From contig JAHBYP010000005.1 of the NCBI GenBank assembly GCA_019635875.1, positions 372,001 through 436,000 of the forward strand: a stretch of DNA of 64,000 nucleotides, read 5' to 3'. Position numbers and translations under genes: made by a program. This stretch comes from Alphaproteobacteria bacterium (GTDB lineage Bacteria; Pseudomonadota; Alphaproteobacteria; Reyranellales; Reyranellaceae). The notes under the pieces are model-generated. The model was not told where the DNA came from, did not search any database, and saw only the letters and a list, made by a program, of their open reading frames with translations. Shown here one piece after another: positions 31,827-39,849 of this stretch (position 1 is its first letter; each line of letters starts with the position of its first letter).

Positions 31827-33056
31827 CTAGCCACGCGCAAGAACGCGCAGGCCGTAAAGGCCGACGATGAGGCATGGCAGGCCGCCAATCACGAAGCCGA
31901 TGCGGTAGCTGTCGGCCAGCGCCAGCGCGGCGCTGAACAGCAGCGGCAGCAGCAGCGATCCCGCATCGCCGAAGGACAGCACGACGCCGGTGGTGGCGCC
32001 GATGCGCCCGGGCGGCGACAGGCGCGCGACCTCGGCCAGCAGCACGCCGTGCCAGCTCACCGCGGTGGCGCTGAACAGGCTCGCCGACAGCACCAGCAGC
32101 CAGATCGGCCAGTCGCCCTGCAGCGCGGCGGTCAGAGCGGCGGCGGCCGACATGGCGATGCCGAGCAGGGCGAGCAGCCGGTCGGGCCGCATCAGGCGCG
32201 AACCGACCCAGCCCCAGCCGATGCGCGCCGGCACCGCGACGGCGACGGCGACCGAGAACACCAGCCCGGCGCGCGCCAGCTCGTTGCCCAGGCCCTGCAC
32301 CAGGTAGAGCACGAAGAAGCCGGTGAACAGCGCCTGCAGGCCGACGAAGCTGAACATGGTGAAGCACAGCAGGCGCAACGCCGGCTCGCGCAGCACCGAG
32401 ACGATGTTGCCGCGGATCGCCGCCGGCGTCAGCGGCTGCGTCGGGTTGCGGTCGGTGTCGAAGCGCGCGCGCAGCGGCTGCAGCGCCACCGCCGTGCCGG
32501 CGCAGATCGCGGCGCAGACCAGGATCGCCGCCTGCCAGCCATAGGCCTCGACCAGCGCCGGCGCGAGGATGCCGGCCAGCATCAGCCCGGCCGGCACGCC
32601 GGTCTGCTTGAGCGAGAAGATCAGCGGCGCCAGGTGCGGCGGCGAGAAGCGGCCCAGCAGATGCGAGCTCGACGGCGTCGATACCGCCTGGCCCAGGCCG
32701 CTGGCGAAGCCGCCGGGCACGAAGCTGCCGACCCAGCCGATGGCGCTGAGCGCCAGCCCGCCGCCCAGCGACAGCATGCCGACCTGCGTCATGCGCAGCG
32801 CGCCGAAGCGCAGGATGAAGCCGCCGCAGACCAGGGTGGAGAGGAAGCCGGCGGCCGAGGAGATGCTGAGGAAGACGCCGACCAGCGCCGGGCTGATCGC
32901 CAGATCGGCGACGATCGCCGGCGCGATCAGCGGGACCACCGCGCGCCCCAGGGTGGCGCAGGTCTGCTGCAGCAGCATCGCCACCAGGGCGATCTTGAGC
33001 GGGGAAATCGGTCGGGCCTCCGTCACGCTCGTAGCATATGGCCAACTTGACCTCAT
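31827..33056 (-). CDS. MFS transporter
   Basis: The product is a 409-aa, 12-helix major facilitator from the ATG at 33056 (MRSSWPYATSVTEARPISPLK), or 399 aa from a GTG at 33026; the frame continues further upstream only through repeat sequence. N-terminal half: IALVAMLLQQTCATLGRAVVPLIAPAIVADLAISPALVGVFLSI. The loop 2-3 motif is RFGALRMTQVGML. The fourth/fifth-helix SLKQTGVPAGLMLAG contains the conserved Lys-Gln-Thr-Gly. The second half ends GGLPCLIVGLYGLRVLARG. Drug or metabolite specificity is not predictable. Upstream lies repeat B, then an enolase-superfamily gene in the same orientation, which would suit uptake of a sugar acid. Confidence 0.88.
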   Translation of the reverse strand: MRSSWPYATSVTEARPISPLKIALVAMLLQQTCATLGRAVVPLIAPAIVADLAISPALVGVFLSISSAAGFLSTLVCGGFILRFGALRMTQVGMLSLGGGLALSAIGWVGSFVPGGFASGLGQAVSTPSSSHLLGRFSPPHLAPLIFSLKQTGVPAGLMLAGILAPALVEAYGWQAAILVCAAICAGTAVALQPLRARFDTDRNPTQPLTPAAIRGNIVSVLREPALRLLCFTMFSFVGLQALFTGFFVLYLVQGLGNELARAGLVFSVAVAVAVPARIGWGWVGSRLMRPDRLLALLGIAMSAAAALTAALQGDWPIWLLVLSASLFSATAVSWHGVLLAEVARLSPPGRIGATTGVVLSFGDAGSLLLPLLFSAALALADSYRIGFVIGGLPCLIVGLYGLRVLARG

Positions 33057-33059
33057 CTC

Positions 33060-33182
33060 CCCTTCCCCCGGAGGGGGAAGGTGCCCGAAGGGCGGAAGGG
33101 GGATGTCGAAGACGCACTCCAGCGTCCGTCTTCGGCATCCCCCTTCCGGCGCTGCGCGCCACCTTCCCCCTCCGGGGGAAGG
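33060..33182. repeat. Dispersed inverted repeat, family B
   Basis: A full element separates the MFS gene from the enolase-superfamily gene. Arms are CTTCCCCCGGAGGGGGAAGG and CACCTTCCCCCTCCGGGGGA. It starts 4 bp before the MFS start codon, so the MFS promoter or leader must include it. Confidence 0.85.
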
Positions 33183-33186
33183 CAAC

Positions 33187-34281
33187 TCATGCCTTGAACC
33201 GGGCGATCGCCTTCTCGTCGAACGTCAGGCCCAGTCCCGGCTTGTGCGGCAGCACCAGCATGCCGTCCTCGATCGCCGGCGTCTCCTCGTAGAGCGCCAG
33301 CATCCACGGCATGTACTCGACGGTGAGCCCGTTGGGGCACGCCGCCACCATGTGCAGCAGGATCTCGGGCATCACGTGACTGACCACCGGCAGGTTGAAG
33401 GCCTCGGCCATGCCGGCGACCTTCATCCATTGCGTCACGCCGCCGACGCGCGCCAGGTCGATCATCACGATGTCGACCGAGCGCGCCTCGATCATGTGGC
33501 GGAAGGGCACGATGCCCCAGACATACTCGCCGCCGGCGACCGGCGTCTTCAGCGCCGCCGTGACGCGCGCGAGGCCGGCGTAGTCGTCGTGCGCCGTGAC
33601 GTCCTCGAGCCAGAACAGCCCGACATCCTCGATGCGGCTGCCGAAGTCGATCGCCTGCTCCGGCCGCCAGCGCTGGTTGATGTCGCACATCAGGGTGATG
33701 TCCGGCCCGATCGCCTCGCGCACCACGCGCACGCGGCGCGCTTCCTCCGCCGGCGTCGGATTGCCGGGCAGCGCCATCTGGGTCTTCATCGCCTTGAAGC
33801 CCTTGCGTACCAGGATCCCCGCCGCCTGCCTGGCCTGCGCGTCAGTCAGGCCACGGCGCAGCGAGCCCGAGGCGTAGGTCGCAACCCGATCGCGATGGCC
33901 GCCCAGCAGCTTCCACAGCGGCTGGTCGAGCGCCTTGCCCCTGATGTCCCACAGCGCGGTGTCGATCGCCGACAGCGCGAGCGTGAAGATGCCGCCCGGC
34001 CCGCAGGCATCGCCGGTGCCGGCGCGCAGCTTGGCGACGATGTGCTCGATGCGCATCGGATCCTCGCCGACGATCGCGGCGCCGAGATCCTCGACCGCGG
34101 CATGCAGCGAACGCGTCAGGCGCCCGCCATAGAGCGTCACGCCGATACCCTCGATGCCGCTGTCGGTGCGCAGGCGCAGGATGACGATGGGCCGCAGCCG
34201 GCCCGCCTCCTCCGGCATGTCGGCCAGCGGATCGTCCTCGGGCACACGCAGGATCGTGGCCTCGTAGCTGGCGATCTTCAT
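33187..34281 (-). CDS. Mandelate racemase/muconate lactonizing enzyme family protein
   Basis: The gene encodes 364 aa from the ATG at 34281 (MKIASYEATILRVPEDD), with AGGAGAA seven bases upstream. It is an enolase-superfamily acid-sugar dehydratase, racemase or cycloisomerase that abstracts a proton alpha to a carboxylate. Visible catalytic elements are the Lys pair in RKGFKAMKTQMAL (near 160), metal ligands in LMCDINQRW (Asp), FWLEDV (Glu) and VAGGEYVWG (Glu), and a possible His dyad in VSHVMPEILLHMV. The exact substrate is not inferable. It is flanked by family B repeats on both sides, and MFS and VOC genes lie in the same direction. Confidence 0.9.
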   Translation of the reverse strand: MKIASYEATILRVPEDDPLADMPEEAGRLRPIVILRLRTDSGIEGIGVTLYGGRLTRSLHAAVEDLGAAIVGEDPMRIEHIVAKLRAGTGDACGPGGIFTLALSAIDTALWDIRGKALDQPLWKLLGGHRDRVATYASGSLRRGLTDAQARQAAGILVRKGFKAMKTQMALPGNPTPAEEARRVRVVREAIGPDITLMCDINQRWRPEQAIDFGSRIEDVGLFWLEDVTAHDDYAGLARVTAALKTPVAGGEYVWGIVPFRHMIEARSVDIVMIDLARVGGVTQWMKVAGMAEAFNLPVVSHVMPEILLHMVAACPNGLTVEYMPWMLALYEETPAIEDGMLVLPHKPGLGLTFDEKAIARFKA

Positions 34282-34310
34282 TGACGTATTCTCCTGGGCA
34301 TCAGTCCTAC

Positions 34311-34440
34311 CTTCCCCCGGAGCGGGAAGGTGGCAGCGCGAAGCGCTGACGGATGGGGGATGTCGAAGACGAACGCAGGAGTCCGTCTTCGACATCCCCC
34401 ATCCGCCCTTCGGGCACCTTCCCCCTCCGGGGGAAGGTAG
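34311..34440. repeat. Dispersed inverted repeat, family B
   Basis: An element with arms TACCTTCCCCCGGAGCGGGA and CACCTTCCCCCTCCGGGGGA lies between the enolase-superfamily gene and the VOC gene; a central GATGTCGAAGACGAA / GTCTTCGACATC pair extends the stem. Confidence 0.83.
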
Positions 34441-34450
34441 TCTTGTCCTT

Positions 34451-35365
34451 TCACAACCGCCGGCGCTGGGCGTCGCGGGGATTGTCCATCGATTCGCGGA
34501 TTCCGGCGATCCACGCGTCGTGGCCCTGCGCGTAGTTGCGGTTGTTCTGCTGCGGATCGCGGTTGACCAGCGGGCGCGCGTACATCGGATGCGTCATGCT
34601 GCGCACCTCGTGCTCGATCTTGAACAGCTCCTTGCCGCTCTCGGGATCGACGATGCTGGCGAAGCGATACTGGTACTTGTTGCTCTCCTCGGTCACGAGG
34701 CCGAGCTTCGACAGCGCCTTGTGCGGGCCGGAGAAGCTCGCGACGTAGACCTGGATGTGATGGTTGTCGTAGGGCTTGATCGGCGCGTCGGTCTCGCGGA
34801 ACACCAGCTCCTGCGCCTCGCCGACGGACACGTGCGCCGCCTTGGCCGCCTTGGTCTCCTCGACCCGCGCCTGCGTGCCCATCACCTTGCGGTAGAACGC
34901 GGCGATGCCCTTGGCGGCGCCCATCGGCACGTCGAAGGCGACATAGGGCATGGCCAGAGTCGTGCGGCCGAAATCCGCCGACGGCTCGTGGCAGCGCATG
35001 ACGTTGCCCCAGGGACACGTCGTCTCGACATAGTCCTCATACTCGGTGAAAGCGAAGCGGGTGTTGCGCAGCAGCTCCTTCACGCGGCCCAGACGCGTCA
35101 GCAGCGCCGCGCGGTCGGGGATCACCAGGCCGACCTGGCCGCGCAGCACCTGCGGCGAGCCGGTCGGCAGATGGAACTGGCTGCGCGGCCCGACATTGAT
35201 CCACATGCTGTCGATGCTGGTCATCATGTAGGGATCGCGCGTCAGGCCGAGCCCACTGACGTAGTACAGCGTCGCCAGCCCCTGGTCGGGCACGGTGACG
35301 TTGACATGCTCCAGCCCGACAACGTTGCCGAGATCCTCGGCGCTGCGATCGAAGGTCTTGCTCAT
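34451..35365 (-). CDS. VOC-superfamily (glyoxalase/dioxygenase-like) protein
   Basis: The gene encodes 304 aa from the ATG at 35365 (MSKTFDRSAEDLGNVVGLEHVNVTVPD). Two VOC modules can be traced. The first (about 15-130) begins GLEHVNVTVPDQGLATLYYVSGLGLTRDP, with a His at the first metal-ligand position. The second (about 150-250) contains AFDVPMGAAKGIAAFYRKVMGTQARVE and PYDNHHIQVYVASFSG, with adjacent His residues. The C-terminus (YARPLVNRDPQQNNRNYAQGHDAW) is extended. It is not close enough to a named dioxygenase to assign a reaction. It lies 8 bp from the molybdenum-enzyme gene upstream, so it belongs to that operon. Confidence 0.75.
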   Translation of the reverse strand: MSKTFDRSAEDLGNVVGLEHVNVTVPDQGLATLYYVSGLGLTRDPYMMTSIDSMWINVGPRSQFHLPTGSPQVLRGQVGLVIPDRAALLTRLGRVKELLRNTRFAFTEYEDYVETTCPWGNVMRCHEPSADFGRTTLAMPYVAFDVPMGAAKGIAAFYRKVMGTQARVEETKAAKAAHVSVGEAQELVFRETDAPIKPYDNHHIQVYVASFSGPHKALSKLGLVTEESNKYQYRFASIVDPESGKELFKIEHEVRSMTHPMYARPLVNRDPQQNNRNYAQGHDAWIAGIRESMDNPRDAQRRRL

Positions 35366-35373
35366 CGCCAACC

Positions 35374-37491
35374 TCAATTCTTGAGAAGCGCCGCCATGAC
35401 GCGCTCGCGCGTCAGAGGCATGTCGTGGATACGAACGCCCAACGCATGGGCGACGGCGTTGCCGATCGCTGCCGCCGTCGGGCCGACGGTGCATTCGCCG
35501 ACGCCGAGCGGCGGATTGCCGGCGGCGTCGACCAACTCGACCTCGATCTCGGGCACCTCGCTGAAGCGCAGGATCGGGTAACTGTCCCAGTCGCGCGAAG
35601 CGATGCCCTGCGCGTCGAGCCTGACCTGCTCCTTGAGGGTCCAGCTCACCGCCTGGACGATGCCGCCCTCGAGCTGGTTGCGCGCGCCGTCGGGATTGAC
35701 CACGAGGCCGGCGTCGGCGACGCACCACACGCGATCGACCTTCACCGTCTCCTGCACGGTGACCGATGCGGCCACCGCGGCATAGGCGGCGCGGTTCTTG
35801 TAGCGCGCCATGGCCAGGCCCAGCCCCTTGCCCGAACCGCCGGTGCCGCGCGCATTCCAGCCGGCGCGCCCGGCGACCCGCTCGAGGATGTGGCGTGCGC
35901 GCTTCTCCGAGAGGATCGACAGGCGATAGGCCAACGGATCCTCGCCCGCCTTCGCCGCCAGCTCGTCCATCAGCATCTCGATGGCATAGACATTGGGCAG
36001 CGCGCCCAGCCCGCGCAGCGCCGAGGTGCGCACCGGCGGCCGCTGCACCAGGTGATGCACGATGCGATGCGCCGCCACATCATAGATCGGCACGGCGTTG
36101 CGCGTGCCGCCGCCGCCGCGCGCCTCCGGCGGATCGGTCGGCTTCACCTCGGGCGGCGGATCGGCCAGCGCCTCGGTCGCCAGCAGATAGCCGCTGCCGC
36201 TGCCCGGCCGCTGCACGTGCGTGGGGCTCCAGATCTCCGTCGTCCAGTCGACCGGCCTGCCCTTCTCGTTCAGGTCGACATGCAGGGTCACCAGCATCGC
36301 TGGCCCGACCGGCTCGAAGGCGAACTCCTCCTCGCGCCGCCATTGCAGGCGGATCCAGCGATCGGGAATGCGCAGCGCGACCAGCGAGGCATCGAGCGCC
36401 GCGTCGTCGGCGCCGTTGTGGCCGTAGCAGCCGGCACCGTGCAGATGCTGCGCCGTGATCGCCTCGATCGGCAGCTTCAGCGCCGCCGCCAGGTTCTTGC
36501 GCAGCGGATGCATGCCCTGCCCGTGCGAGCGCACGGTAAGATGGCCGTCATGGAACCGCACCAACGCGCAGGAGGGCGCCATCGAGGCGTGCGCCACATA
36601 GGGCCGCGAGACGGTGATCCGCGCCATATTCTTGGGCGGCGCGGTCGCGGCCGGCGAGCCGATATGGCGATCCTCCGCCGGCTGGTCCTTCAGCCACTGC
36701 GCTTCCTGCTGCTCGGGACCGATCGGCCGCACGTCGCGCCAGGTCGCGTAGCGCTCGGCCGCCACCGCCGCTGCCTGTGCCACGCTCTCGACCGGGCTGA
36801 CGAAAGCGACGAAGTTGGCTTCGCGCACGATCTGCAGCTCGCCCTTCGCAGCGCGGCGGATCGCGGCCTCGTCGAGCGCAGCCAAGGTCGCGCCGCGCGA
36901 GGGCTGACGCAGGGTGCGCGCGTGCAGCACGTCCGCCGGCAGCACATCGTGCACGAAGGCGGCGCCGCTGAGCTTCGCCGGCAGGTCGATGCGCGGCACG
37001 CTCTGGCCGACGACCTTGTACGACGCGCTCGGCTTCACCGGCGCGCTGCCGGTGACGTTCTGGCTGAGATCGATCTCGCCGGCGACGCTCCAGTAGTCCT
37101 GGCCGCTCTCGGCGCCGTTGCGCAGGAAGCGCCCGCCCTCGACGCTGAGATCGTCGGGGCTGCAGTTCAGCCGCAGCGCCGCGCGCTCGATCGCCTTGGC
37201 CCGCACTTCGGCGCAGACCAGCCGCACCGAGCCGCCCGACACCTCGATCGACAGCGACGAGGTCGTGTAGAGCTCGTCGGGTCCGGCATCGGTGTCGCCC
37301 GACAGCACGACGACGCGCTCTAGCGGCAGGTCGAGCTCGTCGGCGGCGATCTGGCCGATGGCGGTGACGACGCCCTGGCCGATCTCGACCTTGCCGGTGG
37401 CGATGCGCACGGTGCGATCAGGCAGGAAGGCGATCCAGCGATCGAGCCGGGGATTTTCGACCAGGCTGGCCGGCAGGGTGGGCGCGTTCAT
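35374..37491 (-). CDS. Molybdopterin-binding oxidoreductase large subunit (isoquinoline 1-oxidoreductase beta-like)
   Basis: The gene encodes 705 aa from the ATG at 37491 (MNAPTLPASLVENPRLDRW), overlapping the FeS-subunit stop by 4 bp. It has the permuted/IorB-type layout that starts directly with the second molybdopterin domain: RIATGKVEIGQGVVTAIGQIAADELDLPLERV. The a/b-hammerhead-like section is internal (VPRIDLPAKLSGAAFVHDVLPADVLHARTLRQP), followed by SHGQGMHPLRKNLAAALKLPIEAITAQHLHGAGCYGHNGADDAALDA, RTSALRGLGALPNVYAIEMLMDELA and PPLGVGECTVGPTAAAIGNAV with the catalytic Glu. Such two-subunit enzymes hydroxylate N-heteroaromatics or oxidise aldehydes and pass electrons to a cytochrome. The gene has no Tat signal. 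Confidence 0.88.
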   Translation of the reverse strand: MNAPTLPASLVENPRLDRWIAFLPDRTVRIATGKVEIGQGVVTAIGQIAADELDLPLERVVVLSGDTDAGPDELYTTSSLSIEVSGGSVRLVCAEVRAKAIERAALRLNCSPDDLSVEGGRFLRNGAESGQDYWSVAGEIDLSQNVTGSAPVKPSASYKVVGQSVPRIDLPAKLSGAAFVHDVLPADVLHARTLRQPSRGATLAALDEAAIRRAAKGELQIVREANFVAFVSPVESVAQAAAVAAERYATWRDVRPIGPEQQEAQWLKDQPAEDRHIGSPAATAPPKNMARITVSRPYVAHASMAPSCALVRFHDGHLTVRSHGQGMHPLRKNLAAALKLPIEAITAQHLHGAGCYGHNGADDAALDASLVALRIPDRWIRLQWRREEEFAFEPVGPAMLVTLHVDLNEKGRPVDWTTEIWSPTHVQRPGSGSGYLLATEALADPPPEVKPTDPPEARGGGGTRNAVPIYDVAAHRIVHHLVQRPPVRTSALRGLGALPNVYAIEMLMDELAAKAGEDPLAYRLSILSEKRARHILERVAGRAGWNARGTGGSGKGLGLAMARYKNRAAYAAVAASVTVQETVKVDRVWCVADAGLVVNPDGARNQLEGGIVQAVSWTLKEQVRLDAQGIASRDWDSYPILRFSEVPEIEVELVDAAGNPPLGVGECTVGPTAAAIGNAVAHALGVRIHDMPLTRERVMAALLKN

Positions 37492-37958
37492 GCGGCACCG
37501 CGCAAGGCAGAGGCGGCGCGCTCGACCGCGCGCAGGATGCGCTGGTGTGTGCCGCAGCGGCACAAATGCCTGTCGAGCGCCGTGACGATGTCGGCGCGCG
37601 ACGGGTTGGGATTGCGATCGAGCAGCGCCTTGGTCGACATCACGATGCCGGAGAGGCAGTAGCCGCACTGGCCCGCCTGCTCGTCGAGGAAGGCCTGCTG
37701 GATCGGGTGCGGCCTGTCCGCCGTGCCCAGCCCTTCGACGGTCATCACCGAGCGCTTGGCCAGCGTGCCGATCTCGCGCGTGCAGGCATGCGCCGGCGCG
37801 CCGTCGACCAGCACCACGCAACTGCCGCACTGCTCCAGCCCGCAGCCGTAGCGCGTGCCCATCAGGCCCAGCCGATTGCGCAGAACGTCGAGCAGGCTCG
37901 CGGTCGGCGGCGCATCGACCGTGCGGGCCACGCCGTTGACGGTGAAGGCGATGTCCAT
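37488..37958 (-). CDS. (2Fe-2S)-binding small subunit of molybdenum hydroxylase (IorA/CoxS-like)
   Basis: The 156-aa protein (MDIAFTVNGVARTVDAPPTAS) carries both clusters of the family: plant-ferredoxin type CGLEQCGSCVVLVDGAPAHAC (about 40-60) and the C-terminal four-helix domain with QCGYCLSGIVMSTKALL and HLCRCGTHQRIL (about 100-145). It passes electrons from the Mo cofactor of the partner encoded directly downstream. With no FAD subunit nearby, the complex resembles isoquinoline or nicotinate oxidoreductases of the two-subunit kind. Confidence 0.93.
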   Translation of the reverse strand: MDIAFTVNGVARTVDAPPTASLLDVLRNRLGLMGTRYGCGLEQCGSCVVLVDGAPAHACTREIGTLAKRSVMTVEGLGTADRPHPIQQAFLDEQAGQCGYCLSGIVMSTKALLDRNPNPSRADIVTALDRHLCRCGTHQRILRAVERAASALRGAA

Positions 37959-37983
37959 GCTCTACCTCCCCAGCGCACGCCAT

Positions 37984-38110
37984 CTCTCCCTCTCCCCGTT
38001 TACGGGGAGAGGGTCGGGGTGAGGGGCTGTATCAGGTGGCGTACCGCGGCTGTGCGCTACCTGAAGCGCCCCCTCACCCCAACCCTCTCCCCGCACGCGG
38101 GGAGAGGGAG
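37984..38110. repeat. Dispersed inverted repeat, family C (CTCTCCCCG..CGGGGAGAG type)
   Basis: Each arm is a small hairpin (CCCTCTCCCCGTTTACGGGG and CCCTCTCCCCGCACGCGGGG), and the arms pair with one another through GGTCGGGGTGAGGGGC / GCCCCCTCACCCCAACC. A second copy is at 41750. It lies between the FeS subunit gene and the selenoprotein gene. Confidence 0.82.
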
Positions 38111-38119
38111 CTGAAGGCA

Positions 38120-38974
38120 TCACGACGGCCGCCTGGCGCGCTGGCGGCGGCGTTCTTCGCCGCGCGCCAGCAACGCCTCGCGCTCCGCCGGATCGATGCG
38201 GTTGTAGCGCGCGCGCCAGCCGGGATCGTCCTTCCAGGCGAAGGGCGTGCGAACGGTCGTGCGCGGCGCGTTCGCGGACTCCAGCAGGCGCAGCCCCTGC
38301 TCGGCGATGGCTCGCTGCATGTCGGGCCGCCAGGGATGGCCGGCGGGATTGCCCAGCGGGAAATCGCTGAACAGGAAACGCGGCACGCCGCAATGCTCGA
38401 CGATGTCGAGCGCCGAGCCGAGGATCACGGTCGGCACGCCGTGGGCTTCGAGATGACGGGCGACCAGACTCACGGTCTGGTGACAGACGGGTCAAAGCGC
38501 GCACAACAGCGCGGCATCGGCGCCGTCCTCGCGTATTCGCGCCAGCACGTCGGGCGCGTCACGCTCCATCGTCTTCTTCTGGCTGTACTCGGTCGGCACG
38601 CCCACGAAGCGCGGCGCGATGCCGCCGATCACGCCGTCGGCCGCCAGCGCCGTCACGGCCTCGATCGGCAGGTAGCTCTCGCGATCGTCGGTGTGCGTCG
38701 AGTCCCTGTCCCAGGCGACATTGGTCGTGAGGCCCTGCGGCGGCGGCGACACCGGCGCCGACCAGGCATGCCGCACGCCATGCGCGTCGCGATTGCCGTC
38801 ATCGGGCGGGCCGGCCGTGGTGATCAGCGCGATGCGCGCCTGCGACAACGGCTTGCTCAACCGGGCGAACGGCACGTCGTCGAAATGCGCCCAGACATAG
38901 TCGTTGGCGTAGCCCAGCGCGCGGTAGTAGTGCCGCGTGCGCTCCATGTAGCCGGTCGGTGAACTATCCATCAT
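38120..38974 (-). CDS. Glycine/D-proline reductase selenoprotein-B-like protein with UGA-encoded selenocysteine (U161)
   Basis: Read straight through a single in-frame TGA (38494-38492), the frame from ATG 38974 gives 284 aa. The junction reads ALLCAL-U-PVCHQTVSLVARH and continues LEAHGVPTVILGSALDIVE, FLFSDFPLGNPAGHPWRPDMQ, and a basic tail. The upstream half includes DDVPFARLSKPLSQARIALITTAG and ESYLPIEAVTALAADGVIGGIAPRFVGVP, typical of the GrdB/PrdB family, where the matching position is Cys or Sec in a U/C-x-x-C motif (here U161, C164). A SECIS-like hairpin begins 10 nt after the UGA. Without Sec insertion, two meaningless fragments would result. The start overlaps the stop of the nitroreductase gene (TGATG). 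Its true reaction in an aerobe is unknown; a thiol/selenol redox role is likely. Sec machinery is not in the window. Confidence 0.82.
38463..38481 (-). promoter_or_regulatory. Bacterial SECIS-like hairpin for the GrdB/PrdB-like selenoprotein
   Basis: On the mRNA, ACCAGAC (38481-38475), loop CGTGA (38474-38470), GTCTGGT (38469-38463) form a perfect 7-bp stem. The loop starts 17 nt after the UGA and has G as its second base, meeting the usual bacterial SECIS rules. TGAC at the UGA can also pair with GTCA at 38457-38454 as a lower stem. Confidence 0.7.
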
Positions 38975-39612
38975 CACGCCTCCGCGTAGGGCTGGCCCCA
39001 CTTCTCCGCATACACGAACTCCGACAGCCTGCCGCGACCCACCGGCCCGAACTTGCCCATGGGATAGCCGATCGGCAGGATCGCATACGAATGCACGCCC
39101 GGCGGCAGGCCGAGCGCCGCGTCGGCCTCCTTCTCGAACAGGATGTGGCGCGTGGTCAGGGTCGAGCCCAGCCCGAGCGCGCGCGCCGCCAGCAGCATGT
39201 TCTGCACCGCCGGATAGATCGACGCACCGGCCGAGCGATTGGGATTCGCGCCGTCCTCGAGGCAGCAGACGATCCACACCGGCGCCTCGTGGTAGTGCTC
39301 GGTGAGGTACTCGACGGCGGAGTGCTGGCGCTTGAACTTCGCCGGGTCGGAGCCCGGCGGCGGCGCCGAGCTGGCGTAGCGCGGGCCGACGACCTCGTCG
39401 AAGGCCTTCTTGTACCAGACCTGCACCGCCCTCTTGATCTCGGGCTTCTTCAGCACCATGAATTTCCACTTCTGCGCATTGCCGCCGTTGGCGGCGCAGA
39501 TGCCGGCTTCGAGGATCCTGCGGATGAGCTCGTCCGGGACCGGATCCGGCTTCAGCCGCCGCATCGCCCGCGTCGTGTGCATGATGTCGAAGACGTCGGT
39601 GCTGTCAGCCAT
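38974..39612 (-). CDS. Nitroreductase family FMN oxidoreductase
   Basis: The 212-aa protein (MADSTDVFDIMHTTRAMRRLKPDPVPDELIRRILEAG) carries the N-terminal TTRAMRRLKPDPVP segment that binds FMN phosphate through Arg. APSGGNxQPW is represented by AANGGNAQKWKF, and GASIYPAVQNMLLAARALGLGSTLTT is the central family motif. These enzymes reduce nitro groups, quinones or enones with NAD(P)H. Translational coupling (TGATG) to the selenoprotein suggests they work together, for example as an electron donor and a selenol reductase; that is inference. Confidence 0.9.
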   Translation of the reverse strand: MADSTDVFDIMHTTRAMRRLKPDPVPDELIRRILEAGICAANGGNAQKWKFMVLKKPEIKRAVQVWYKKAFDEVVGPRYASSAPPPGSDPAKFKRQHSAVEYLTEHYHEAPVWIVCCLEDGANPNRSAGASIYPAVQNMLLAARALGLGSTLTTRHILFEKEADAALGLPPGVHSYAILPIGYPMGKFGPVGRGRLSEFVYAEKWGQPYAEA

Positions 39613-39647
39613 GGTGTTCGCTCCTCCTCGTCATCCCGAGCGTTGCA

Positions 39648-39808
39648 TCTTCCCTTCTCCCCGCGAAGGCGGGGAGAAGGTGCCGAGCGTCAGCGAGGCG
39701 GATGAGGGGCTTCTCGCGCAACGACAAGCATCGGTGCTGTCGAGCCTCCGCGAAGCCCCTCATCCGCCCTTCGGGCACCTTCTCCCCGCCTTCGCGGGGA
39801 GAAGGACA
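39648..39808. repeat. Dispersed inverted repeat, family D (CTTCTCCCCGCGAAGGCGGG type)
   Basis: This 160-bp element has outer arms CTTCTCCCCGCGAAGGCGGG and CCCGCCTTCGCGGGGAGAAG and inner arms GATGAGGGGCTTC / GAAGCCCCTCATC. It is the only copy seen here. It lies between the LLM oxidoreductase gene and the nitroreductase gene. Confidence 0.82.
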
Positions 39809-39849
39809 TGCCTGCCAATGATCCTGCGCCGCGCCTGGAATGACACTCC

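Noticed and set aside
38120-38473. A separate 117-aa gene starting at GTG 38473
   Set aside because: It lacks a Shine-Dalgarno site, is in phase with the upstream frame, and supplies the missing C-terminal half of a selenoprotein B-like protein; it is better read as one gene through the UGA.
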